Positions 16,124-24,290 of a stretch of DNA of 39,336 nt are shown here, one piece after another; position 1 is the first letter of the stretch, and each line of letters begins with the position of its first letter. The notes under the pieces were generated by a model. The model saw only the letters and a program-made list of their open reading frames with translations. It had not been told where the DNA came from and searched no databases. This DNA is from Hydrogenophilales bacterium 16-61-112 (GTDB lineage: Bacteria > Pseudomonadota > Gammaproteobacteria > Burkholderiales > Thiobacillaceae). The position numbers were made by a program, and so were the translations under genes. The stretch is taken from NCBI GenBank assembly GCA_002257045.1, contig NCHD01000020.1:1-39336 (forward strand). The letters run 5' to 3'.

Positions 16124-16879
16124 CTACCCGGCAACCGCCACCGCTTTCGGCGCTTCCAGCAACTGCTGCACCACCGCGCCCGCGAGCATCAAGCCAAACA
16201 GGGGCGGCATATAGCTGATGGTGCCGTTGACGGCGCGCGCGCGGCCGCGGCCTTCGACCGGCTCCGGCGGCAACGGCGCCCGGCCGGGCTCATCCGAAAA
16301 CACCGTCAGCACGCCCTTGGGAATGCCGCGTTTGCGCAGGCGCTTGCGCATCACGGAGGCGAGCGGGCACATGCTGGTTTTCGAAATGTCGGCAAGCTGG
16401 ATGCGGCCGGGGTCGAGCTTGTTGCCCGCGCCCATGCTCGACGCCACGCGCAGGCCGCGCTCGACGCTGCTGGCCACCAGTGCGACCTTGCAGTTGAGTG
16501 AGTCAATGCAGTCGATGACGTAATCGACATCGGCGGGAACGATGTCGGCCACGGTTTCGGGCACCAGAAATTCGCGGATGACGGTCAACTCGCAGGCAGG
16601 GTTGATGTCGCGGATGCGCGCCGCCATCAACTCGGCCTTGGGCTGCCCCACCGTAGACAGCAGCGCGGGCAACTGGCGGTTGATGTTGGAAATGCCGACG
16701 ACGTCGTGGTCGATCAACGTGAGCCGCCCCACGCCCGCGCGCGCCAGCGCTTCGGCGCAGTAGGAGCCGACGCCGCCCAGCCCGGCCACCAGTACATGCG
16801 CATGCGCCAGGCGCGCCAGTTCGCTGACGTCCAGCAATATCCGGGTGCGTTCAAATTGCGGCGGCTGGGAAGCGTCCAT
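16124..16879 (-). CDS. tcdA: tRNA threonylcarbamoyladenosine dehydratase
   Basis: 251 aa E1-like adenylating enzyme that cyclises t6A37 of ANN-decoding tRNAs to ct6A. The nucleotide-binding loop VAGLGGVGSYCAEALARAGVG (~31-51), the DHDVVGISNINRQ segment and the D(Y)VIDCIDSLNCK region are typical of the TcdA/CsdL branch. A Pro/Arg-rich insertion (PGRAPLPPEPVEGRGRA) precedes the C-terminal NGTISYMPPLFGLMLAG. It is divergent from the DUF2905 gene with only 16 bp between start codons, so the promoters must overlap the genes. Confidence 0.9.
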   Translation of the reverse strand: MDASQPPQFERTRILLDVSELARLAHAHVLVAGLGGVGSYCAEALARAGVGRLTLIDHDVVGISNINRQLPALLSTVGQPKAELMAARIRDINPACELTVIREFLVPETVADIVPADVDYVIDCIDSLNCKVALVASSVERGLRVASSMGAGNKLDPGRIQLADISKTSMCPLASVMRKRLRKRGIPKGVLTVFSDEPGRAPLPPEPVEGRGRARAVNGTISYMPPLFGLMLAGAVVQQLLEAPKAVAVAG

Positions 16880-16895
16880 CGGCTAAAATTCCTTC

Positions 16896-17096
16896 ATGAT
16901 TAAATGGCTGTTGACGCTGCTTGCGGCATTGTTGGTTCTGGGCTTGCTCACGCCGTGGCTCAGTCGTCTGGGGCTGGGCCGTTTGCCCGGCGACGTGCGG
17001 GTCAAACACAAGCGCGGCGTATTTTACTTCCCCTTCACCAGCGTCATTCTCACGTCGCTGCTGCTTTCCCTGCTTGCTTACCTGTTGGGCCGATGA
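16896..17096 (+). CDS. DUF2905 family small membrane protein
   Basis: 66 aa with two membrane helices (~3-23 and ~46-64) joined by a short basic loop GRLPGDVRVKHKRGVFYFPF, the signature of DUF2905. Inner-membrane, function unknown in the family. The stop overlaps the greB start (ATGA), so the two are translationally coupled. Confidence 0.85.
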   Translation: MIKWLLTLLAALLVLGLLTPWLSRLGLGRLPGDVRVKHKRGVFYFPFTSVILTSLLLSLLAYLLGR

Positions 17097-17653
17097 ACAA
17101 AGCCTTTGTTAAAGAATCCGACGCGGCGGACGACGAGGACGAGGACTTTGCCATCCCCGCCCTGCCGGCCGGTTCAAAGAATTACATGACGCCCGCAGGC
17201 TACGCGCGACTCGATGCCGAATTCAATGCGCTGTGGAAGGTCGAGCGCCCCAAGCTGGTGGAAACGATCTACTGGGCCGCCAGCAATGGCGACCGCTCGG
17301 AAAACGGCGACTACATCTACGGCAAAAAACGCCTGCGTGAAATCGACCGCCGCATCCGCTTTCTGTCCCAGCGCCTGGAACACGCCGTGGTGGTCGACCC
17401 CGCCACCCGCGAGGACACCGACCAGGTTTTTTTCGGTGCCACCGTTACGGTTGCCGATCAGGACGGCAGCGAATCCACCTATGCCATCGTCGGCACTGAC
17501 GAAACCGACCCCGGGCGCGGCCACATCGCCTGGATTTCACCGATGGCACGCGCGCTGCTGAAAGCGCGCGAAGGCGACACTGTCAGCGTGCAGACGCCGG
17601 ACGGGCGGCGCGAAGTGGAAATCGTCGCGGTGCGCTACGTCGCGCTGGATTAG
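17093..17653 (+). CDS. greB: transcription elongation factor GreB
   Basis: 186 aa. GreB rescues backtracked RNA polymerase by stimulating transcript cleavage. After an acidic N-terminal extension (~1-25) comes the coiled-coil domain with KNYMTPAGYARLDAEFNALW, the tip region NGDRSENGDYIYGKKRLREIDRRIRFL (acidic tip residues plus the GreB-type YIYGK) and the C-terminal FKBP-like domain (VFFGATVTVADQDG, ISPMARALLKAREGDTV). The YGKKRLREID pattern marks GreB rather than GreA. The start ATG overlaps the upstream DUF2905 stop by four bases. Confidence 0.95.
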   Translation: MNKAFVKESDAADDEDEDFAIPALPAGSKNYMTPAGYARLDAEFNALWKVERPKLVETIYWAASNGDRSENGDYIYGKKRLREIDRRIRFLSQRLEHAVVVDPATREDTDQVFFGATVTVADQDGSESTYAIVGTDETDPGRGHIAWISPMARALLKAREGDTVSVQTPDGRREVEIVAVRYVALD

Positions 17654-17729
17654 GGGTCAGGGATTGGGGTGGCCCAGCGCATTCAAAACAGCGCGGCTTC
17701 GCCCCCCTGAATTCTGGCCCCTGACCCCT
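17652..17729. repeat. 78-bp element bounded by 11-bp inverted repeats
   Basis: AGGGGTCAGGG at 17652-17662 is the exact reverse complement of CCCTGACCCCT at 17719-17729. It fills the gap between the convergent greB and cnoX genes. There is no T-run, so it is a poor classical terminator; it could be a small repeat family member or a hairpin ending both transcripts. Confidence 0.5.
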
Positions 17730-17733
17730 GCTT

Positions 17734-18576
17734 TCAATTCAGCGTAGTGGCCAGCAACCGCCGGTAGCGGCTCACCAGTTCGCCGCCCCCCAGCAGGTTG
17801 AACACGGACAACAGCGTCACGCGCCCGATGTCATCCTGAAAACCGCGGTCGCGACGCACGATTTCCAGCAACTGCTCCATGCCGTCCTCGTAGCGCTGCC
17901 CGGCGATTGCCAGGTTGGCCAGCGCAAGCCGTGCTTCGAGGTCATTGCTGTCTGCGGCGATACGCGCCTGCAGCGCTGCTTCGTCGGCATCCGCCGCGCC
18001 CAGAAACTGCAGCCGCGCCTTGAGTTGCGCCACGCGCGGATCGGCGTCGTCGGCCACGCTGCCGAGCAGGCGCTGCGCCTCGTCGGCTTCTTTCAGGTCG
18101 AGCATGATTTCGGCCGCATCGAGCCGGATGCCGACGTGCTGCGGGTCGAGCTTCGAGGCATCGGCCAGCAACTGCAAGGCTGCGCTAGGGTCGCCAGCCG
18201 CGCGCGCGGCTGCAGCCTGCGCGCGCAGTTCCTCGGCCGGGCCGGGAATCAGGCGGTCGAGAAATGCGCGCACGTCGGCCTCGGGCAGCGCGCCGGAAAA
18301 TTCGTCGACCATTTCACCGTCGACGAAGGCCTTGACTGCGGGAATACCGCGCACGCCGTACTGCTGCGACAGCGCCTGGTTGTCGTCGGCGTTGACCTTG
18401 ACGAGGCGGAACTTGCCGCTGTATTCGGCTGCGAGTTTTTCCAGGATGGGCTTGAGCGACTTGCACGGCCCGCACCACGGTGCCCAGAAATCGACCACGA
18501 CCGGGCGGCTGCGGGATTCGTCGAGGACGGCCGCCTGGAAGTCGGGAAGGTTAACGTCGAGATCAAAATCAGACAT
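17734..18576 (-). CDS. cnoX: thioredoxin-domain co-chaperone CnoX (YbbN)
   Basis: 280 aa: an N-terminal thioredoxin fold (~5-108, WAPWCGPCK with C35 and C38, cis-Pro in GIPAV) followed by TPR-like helices (~115-280). This is the CnoX/YbbN architecture, a chaperedoxin that protects proteins from oxidative aggregation and hands them to DnaK/GroEL. Unlike E. coli CnoX, which lacks a working redox pair, this protein keeps the full CGPC site, as in many other proteobacteria. It lies downstream of purB on the same strand with a 12-bp gap. Confidence 0.9.
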   Translation of the reverse strand: MSDFDLDVNLPDFQAAVLDESRSRPVVVDFWAPWCGPCKSLKPILEKLAAEYSGKFRLVKVNADDNQALSQQYGVRGIPAVKAFVDGEMVDEFSGALPEADVRAFLDRLIPGPAEELRAQAAAARAAGDPSAALQLLADASKLDPQHVGIRLDAAEIMLDLKEADEAQRLLGSVADDADPRVAQLKARLQFLGAADADEAALQARIAADSNDLEARLALANLAIAGQRYEDGMEQLLEIVRRDRGFQDDIGRVTLLSVFNLLGGGELVSRYRRLLATTLN

Positions 18577-18588
18577 GCCGGTTTCTCC

Positions 18589-19977
<1,389 letters not shown>

Positions 19978-19989
19978 TTATTGGATTGG

Positions 19990-20583
19990 TTAAACCGTAC
20001 GCCGATCACGCACGGCCTGCGCCAGCGTACCGCTGTCCACGTATTCGAGTTCGCCGCCCACCGGCACGCCGCGCGCGAGGCGGCTGACTTTGAGGCCGCG
20101 CGCCTTGAGCAGCTCGCCGATGGTGTGCGCGGTAGCTTCGCCCTCCGGGGTGAAGTTGGTGGCGAGCAGCACTTCCTCGACCACGCCATCGAGCGCACGG
20201 CTAATCAGCCGGTCGAGATGGATCTCGCGCGGGCCGATGCCGTCGAGCGGGCTCAGCCGCCCCATCAGCACGAAATACAGGCCGTTGTAGCTTTGTGTGG
20301 CCTCCATCATGTTGAAGTCGGCAGGCATTTCGACCACCGCCAGTTGCCGCTTGTCGCGGCGCGGGCTGGTGCAGACTTCGCACACTTCGGCCTCGGAAAA
20401 ATTGTTGCACAGACGGCAATGATGCAGATGCGTCAACGCGTGATTGAGCGCTCCAGCCAGCGATTCGGCGCCGCGTCGGTCGCGTTGCAGCAGATGGTAG
20501 GCCATGCGCGCGGCAGACTTGGGGCCGACGCCGGGCAGCACGCGCAGCGCACTGATCAGGTTTTCCAGCGCGGCCGGTTGCAT
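19990..20583 (-). CDS. recR: recombination mediator protein RecR
   Basis: 197 aa. RecR loads RecA with RecF/RecO at gaps. An N-terminal helix-hairpin-helix ([20 protein letters not shown]), a C4 zinc motif (C56, C59, C68, C71) and a Toprim domain ([10 protein letters not shown]..., [14 protein letters not shown]) with the Walker-like C-terminus ([18 protein letters not shown]) are all present. It follows ybaB in the usual dnaX-ybaB-recR order. Confidence 0.96.
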   Translation of the reverse strand: MQPAALENLISALRVLPGVGPKSAARMAYHLLQRDRRGAESLAGALNHALTHLHHCRLCNNFSEAEVCEVCTSPRRDKRQLAVVEMPADFNMMEATQSYNGLYFVLMGRLSPLDGIGPREIHLDRLISRALDGVVEEVLLATNFTPEGEATAHTIGELLKARGLKVSRLARGVPVGGELEYVDSGTLAQAVRDRRTV

Positions 20584-20595
20584 TGCGGTTGCGCC

Positions 20596-20890
20596 TTAGA
20601 AAGGCAGCTTCATCCCGGGCGGAATCGGCAGGCCGGCACTCGACCTTGCGCACCGCGTCGTTGACGGCAGCGGCCACCAGGTCTTCGAGCATTTCCTTGT
20701 CGTCGCCCATCAGGCTGGGGTCGATTGTGATGCGGCGCACGTCGTATTTGCAGGTCATCGTGACCTTGACCATGCCGGCACCGCTTTGGCCCTCGATTTC
20801 GATTTCAGCCAGCTTGGCCTGCATTTTGGCCATGTTTTCCTGCACTTGCTGAACCTGCTTCATCATGTTGCCAATGCCGCCCTTCATCAT
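20596..20890 (-). pseudogene. ybaB: YbaB/EbfC nucleoid-associated protein gene with frame-breaking internal deletion
   Basis: The first ~83 codons encode a normal YbaB ([20 protein letters not shown]..., [28 protein letters not shown]). The family's C-terminal tail [13 protein letters not shown] plus stop is present too, but one base out of frame: at about 20638-20645 roughly 10-11 codons plus a frame-shifting base count are missing. In the shifted frame translation would run on to 20201, deep into recR, giving a 229-aa chimera that is not protein-like after residue 83. The start overlaps the dnaX stop (ATGA). Real mutation and assembly error are both possible. Confidence 0.8.
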
Positions 20891-22641
20891 GTCGATTCTC
20901 CTAGAGGTTGTATGGTTGAGGCGTCGACCTGGCCGCCAAACTGCTCGACCAGCTCACGCACAAATGGGTCGGACTCGATGGCCGCAACGGCCTCGGCCTG
21001 GCGTTCATCCTTGATGCGGGTGCGCACCTGCTGCGGTGTTTTTGCGACGGCCGCGCCCAGTTCGACCGTGACCTTGAGGCTTGCGCCGTACTTGTCGTGC
21101 AGGGCCGCAATCAGCTTGTCCTGATAGGCGCGGTCGAGCAAGTGCTTGTCTGCTTCGGCGAGGCGCAGCGTCACTGCGTCGTCGGTCTGTGCCACCAGCT
21201 CGCAATGGTCGGCCAGCATCTTGGCCATGCCGCCGAGCCGCAGCGAGGCGACCACGGCGAGCCAGTCCCAGGCGCCCTGCGGCGTCGACTCGCTGGCGAC
21301 CATGGCGGGGGCAGATGAAGCGGCCGGAAAACGGGCGCTATCAGGTGGGGGCTCAGGCGGTGTATCGGGCACGGCAACCGGGGCCGGCACTGCTGCGGGT
21401 GGGGCCGTTTCCATTGCGGCGACCGGCTTGGGCGGCGGCATCGTTGCACGCGGCGCCGGCTCTGCCTGCGGGATGGCCCGGGCGGGCGCCGGCGGGGCTT
21501 GTGCCACGCGCCCGCCCGAACCCGGCGCAAACGCCAGCATCCGCAATAGCGTCATGCAAAAGCCCGACACCTCGTCCGGCGCATACGGCAGATCACGCCG
21601 GCCATTCAAAGCAATCTGGTAGTACAGCTGCACGGTTTCGGCATCGAGACGGCTTGCCGCCGCCTGCATCCGCTCACCTTCACCACCGGCTTCCCCTGTA
21701 CCGCTTTTATGTAACGCGGGCGCATGCAGCATCAAGGCCAGTTGCGTCAGCAGGCTGCCCATGTCCTGCAGCGCGGCATCGAATGCCATGCCGCCCTCGG
21801 CAAGCTGCTGCGCTTGCTGCATCAGGCTGTCGGCGTCGTTTGCCGCCAGCGCGTCGAGCAGATCGAACAAATAATCGCGGCGCACCGTGCCGAGCATCGC
21901 CTCGACGCCGACCGCTTCGATGGCGCCGCCGCCGTAGGCGATCGCCTGATCGGTAAGCGAGAGCGCATCACGCATCGAGCCTGCGGCAGCGCGCGCCAGC
22001 AGGTTCAATGCTGCGGTTTCAGCGTGAACGTTTTCTTCGGCCAGCACTTCGGCCAGATGCTGCGCCACCAGCACGGGCGGCATCGGCTTCAGGTTGAATT
22101 GCAGACAGCGGCTCAACACCGTCACCGGAATTTTTTGCGGGTCGGTGGTGGCGAGGATGAATTTGACGTGCGCGGGCGGCTCTTCCAGCGTCTTCAGCAT
22201 CGAGTTGAACGCCGGCTTCGACAGCATGTGCACTTCGTCGATGATGTAGACCTTGTAGCGCCCGACCGTCGGCGCGTATTGCGCGTTATCGAGCACTTCG
22301 CGCATGTTGTCGACGCCGGTATTCGACGCCGCGTCGAGTTCCAGCAGATCGACAAAGCGCCCGGCATCGATCTGGGTGCAGGACGAGCACACGCCGCATG
22401 GCGTAGCGGTGACGCCGGTTTCGCAGTTGAGACACTTGGCCAGAATCCGCGCCAGCGTGGTCTTGCCCACCCCGCGCGTGCCAGTCAGCAGATAGGCGTG
22501 ATGCAGCCGGCCCTGCGTCAGCGCGTTGGAGAGCGCGCGCACCACATGTTCCTGCCCCTTGAGATCGGCAAACGCACGCGGCCGCCACTTGCGCGCCAGC
22601 GCCAGTGCGGGAGAAGCGGATTCGCCGAAGAGATCAGTCAT
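20887..22641 (-). CDS. dnaX: DNA polymerase III subunit gamma/tau
   Basis: 584 aa clamp-loader ATPase. Walker [10 protein letters not shown] (K60), zinc-binding Cys cluster (C70, C82, C85, C88), [22 protein letters not shown] (Walker B and following helix), sensor 1 region ([18 protein letters not shown]) and sensor 2 are present; the Pro/Ala-rich linker (~375-450) leads to the tau domains that bind helicase and the polymerase alpha subunit. I saw no A-rich slippery site for a separate gamma product. It heads the dnaX-ybaB-recR group. Confidence 0.97.
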   Translation of the reverse strand: MTDLFGESASPALALARKWRPRAFADLKGQEHVVRALSNALTQGRLHHAYLLTGTRGVGKTTLARILAKCLNCETGVTATPCGVCSSCTQIDAGRFVDLLELDAASNTGVDNMREVLDNAQYAPTVGRYKVYIIDEVHMLSKPAFNSMLKTLEEPPAHVKFILATTDPQKIPVTVLSRCLQFNLKPMPPVLVAQHLAEVLAEENVHAETAALNLLARAAAGSMRDALSLTDQAIAYGGGAIEAVGVEAMLGTVRRDYLFDLLDALAANDADSLMQQAQQLAEGGMAFDAALQDMGSLLTQLALMLHAPALHKSGTGEAGGEGERMQAAASRLDAETVQLYYQIALNGRRDLPYAPDEVSGFCMTLLRMLAFAPGSGGRVAQAPPAPARAIPQAEPAPRATMPPPKPVAAMETAPPAAVPAPVAVPDTPPEPPPDSARFPAASSAPAMVASESTPQGAWDWLAVVASLRLGGMAKMLADHCELVAQTDDAVTLRLAEADKHLLDRAYQDKLIAALHDKYGASLKVTVELGAAVAKTPQQVRTRIKDERQAEAVAAIESDPFVRELVEQFGGQVDASTIQPLGEST

Positions 22642-22663
22642 GGGTTATGTAAGAAGGCGGGAA

Positions 22664-22771
22664 CCATTCCAGGCGGCTTTCAAGCGAAGACAAGGCGGCG
22701 AGCCGCAGACAGTACCGTAAGTACGGCAAGGCTCAACAACGCAGTATTCGTTTGAAAGCCGCCTGGAATGG
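22664..22771. repeat. 108-bp foldback (long palindromic) element next to the SRP RNA gene
   Basis: A perfect 20-bp inverted repeat (22664-22683 and 22752-22771, beginning CCATTCCAGG) flanks an interior with nested arms GAGCC/GGCTC and CCGTA/TACGG. The whole stretch folds into one branched hairpin. The right arm ends at the last bases of the SRP RNA, the left arm 23 bp before the dnaX start. There is no open frame, so it resembles a non-autonomous repeat (MITE- or REP-like). It could also serve as the 3' end structure of the SRP transcript. Confidence 0.7.
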
Positions 22772-22863
22772 CGAGCCTGACCCCGGCACTGGCGTCACTC
22801 GCTGGGGCTGCTTCCTTCCGGACCTGACCCGATTCACGAACTAGCCATGCGGGGAGACCCGCC
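22770..22863 (-). ncRNA. ffs: signal recognition particle RNA (4.5S)
   Basis: The minus strand carries the conserved SRP core GGTCAGGTCCGGAAGGAAGC and the partner strand GCCCCAGCGAGTGACGCC. The ends pair: GGCGGGTC with GCTCGCC through the long helix of the small (Alu-less) bacterial SRP RNA, ~94 nt. TAAAAT seven bases upstream of the predicted 5' end (22863) is a good -10 box. It binds Ffh and guides membrane-protein targeting. Confidence 0.93.
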
Positions 22864-22933
22864 GCGTGCATTTTAACGCAGATGCGCGGCGCGCCCTATA
22901 GAAAAACAGGGGCACACGCGCTGGATCGACGCT

Positions 22934-24010
22934 TTACTCCTCGTCCGCCGGCAGCGTCAGCCGCCGCTTCTTCACCGCATCCGCCAGCATTCGCAGCAAC
23001 GGCACGGTGTCGTCCCAGCTGATGCAGGCGTCGGTGATGGACTGCGCGTAGGCCAGCGGCTGGCCGGGAACGAGGTCCTGGCGCCCGGCAGTCAGATGGC
23101 TTTCGATCATCATGCCAATGATGCGGGTGTCGCCACCTGCCACCTGCGCGGCCACATCGGCGCCGACATCAATCTGGCGCTGGTACTGCTTGCTGGAATT
23201 GGCGTGGGAGAAGTCGATCATCACCTGCTGACGCAAACCGGCGGCGGCGAGTTCCTTGCATGCGGCATCGACACTGGCGGCATCGTAATTGGGTGTTTTG
23301 CCGCCGCGCAGGATCACGTGGGTATCCTCGTTGCCGGAGGTGCTGAACACGCCAACGTGGCCCGATTTAGTGATCGAGATGAAGTGATGGCGGGCCGCGG
23401 CAGCCTTGATCGCATCGGCGGCGATGCGCAGGCTGCCGTCGGTGCCGTTCTTGAAGCCGACCGGGCACGACAGGCCGGACGCCAGTTGGCGGTGCGACTG
23501 CGACTCGGTGGTGCGCGCGCCAATGGCGCCCCAGCTCACCAGGTCGGCGATGTATTGCGGCGAGATCAGGTCAAGAAACTCGGTGGCACAGGGCAGGCCG
23601 ATTTCGTTGATTTCGAGCAGCAGCTTGCGCGCCAGCCGCAGGCCTTCGTTGATATCGAAGCTTTCGTCCAGATGCGGGTCGTTGATGAGGCCTTTCCAGC
23701 CCACGGTAGTGCGCGGTTTTTCGAAATACACGCGCATGACGACGACGATTTCGTGCGCCAGTTCGTCGGCCAGCGGTTTCAGCCGTTTCGCATAATCGAT
23801 GGCGGCAACCGGGTCGTGAATCGAACAGGGGCCGACGACGATGAACAGCCGGTCATCGGCGCCGCGCAGCACGTCGTGAATGGCGCTGCGCGCGTGCGCG
23901 ACATGCGACAGCACGGTTTCGTTGGCGCGGAGTTCCCGCATGATCTGCATCGGGGCGAGCAGTTCGCCGCTTTGCTCGATGCGGGTGTCGTCGGTGCGGG
24001 TGGTCGTCAT
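22934..24010 (-). CDS. aroG: 3-deoxy-7-phosphoheptulonate synthase, class I (AroG type)
   Basis: 358 aa from the ATG at 24010, which has AGGAG eight bases upstream; an upstream in-frame extension is not protein-like. DAHP synthase joins phosphoenolpyruvate and erythrose 4-phosphate, the first step of the shikimate pathway. Motifs: VGPCSIHDPVAAIDYA, MRVYFEKPRTTVGWKGLINDPH, GARTTESQSHRQLASGLSCPVGFKNGTDG, HVILRGGKTPNYD, DFSHANSSKQ, GMMIESHL. It is preceded by a Phe-containing leader peptide and a terminator hairpin (24051-24163), so transcription attenuation by aromatic amino acid supply is likely. Confidence 0.96.
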   Translation of the reverse strand: MTTTRTDDTRIEQSGELLAPMQIMRELRANETVLSHVAHARSAIHDVLRGADDRLFIVVGPCSIHDPVAAIDYAKRLKPLADELAHEIVVVMRVYFEKPRTTVGWKGLINDPHLDESFDINEGLRLARKLLLEINEIGLPCATEFLDLISPQYIADLVSWGAIGARTTESQSHRQLASGLSCPVGFKNGTDGSLRIAADAIKAAAARHHFISITKSGHVGVFSTSGNEDTHVILRGGKTPNYDAASVDAACKELAAAGLRQQVMIDFSHANSSKQYQRQIDVGADVAAQVAGGDTRIIGMMIESHLTAGRQDLVPGQPLAYAQSITDACISWDDTVPLLRMLADAVKKRRLTLPADEE

Positions 24011-24050
24011 CTTGTGGCTCCTGAGGTTGTGCCGCGGCGGCTTAAACAAA

Positions 24051-24074
24051 AAACCGCCAGCGGGCTGGCGGTTT
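24051..24074 (-). terminator. attenuator terminator in the aroG leader
   Basis: 10-bp stem AAACCGCCAG/CTGGCGGTTT, CCCG loop, then T-run on the minus strand, lying 41 bp before the aroG start codon and after the leader peptide stop. The upstream GGCGGT in the end of the leader peptide can pair with ACCGCC of this stem as an antiterminator. Confidence 0.75.
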
Positions 24075-24094
24075 CGTCAAGCGTCCTGAGCAAT

Positions 24095-24163
24095 TCAGCG
24101 CCTCCCGACCGCCTGGGGCGAGGGATAACAGCAGCTAAAAAAGGACAGCGTGGCCGGGGTCAT
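24095..24163 (-). CDS. aroG leader peptide (22 aa, Phe-Phe and Tyr codons)
   Basis: A short open frame, ATG to TGA, contains SFFSCCYPSP: two adjacent TTT Phe codons, two Cys and a TAT Tyr codon in the middle of the peptide. It is followed by a pause-type hairpin (CTGA/TCAG at the stop), an antiterminator segment and the terminator at 24051-24074. An extended -10 (TGATAGACT, 24171-24179) with TTGTCT 18 bases further up would start transcription at or one base before the ATG, so the peptide may be read from a leaderless message. The amino-acid content fits control of DAHP synthase by Phe/Tyr-tRNA charging. Inference from layout; not proven. Confidence 0.6.
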   Translation of the reverse strand: MTPATLSFFSCCYPSPQAVGRR

Positions 24164-24255
24164 GCTTGCCAGTCTATCAAAACCCGTCGGCCTCAGACAA
24201 CCGCAGGCACATCAGACCACGCCGCTTCCCCCCTTCTAACCCGGGCGCCCCACCC

Positions 24256-24261
24256 TATAAT
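24256..24261 (+). promoter_or_regulatory. -10 box TATAAT of the PilZ-DUF1631-GGDEF-EAL gene
   Basis: Perfect TATAAT 34 bases before the start codon; no good -35 was seen. The predicted leader is about 20 bases. Confidence 0.5.
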
Positions 24262-24290
24262 CGGGCAAACTCAAGCGGACAGAGGGAATG

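Noticed and set aside
20201-20595. Extension of the ybaB frame into recR (229-aa product)
   Set aside because: After residue 83 the protein loses all similarity and overlaps recR in another frame; it is the result of the frameshift, not a real fusion.
20887-22641. Programmed frameshift site in dnaX for a gamma product
   Set aside because: No A-rich slippery heptamer with a following hairpin was seen in the linker region.
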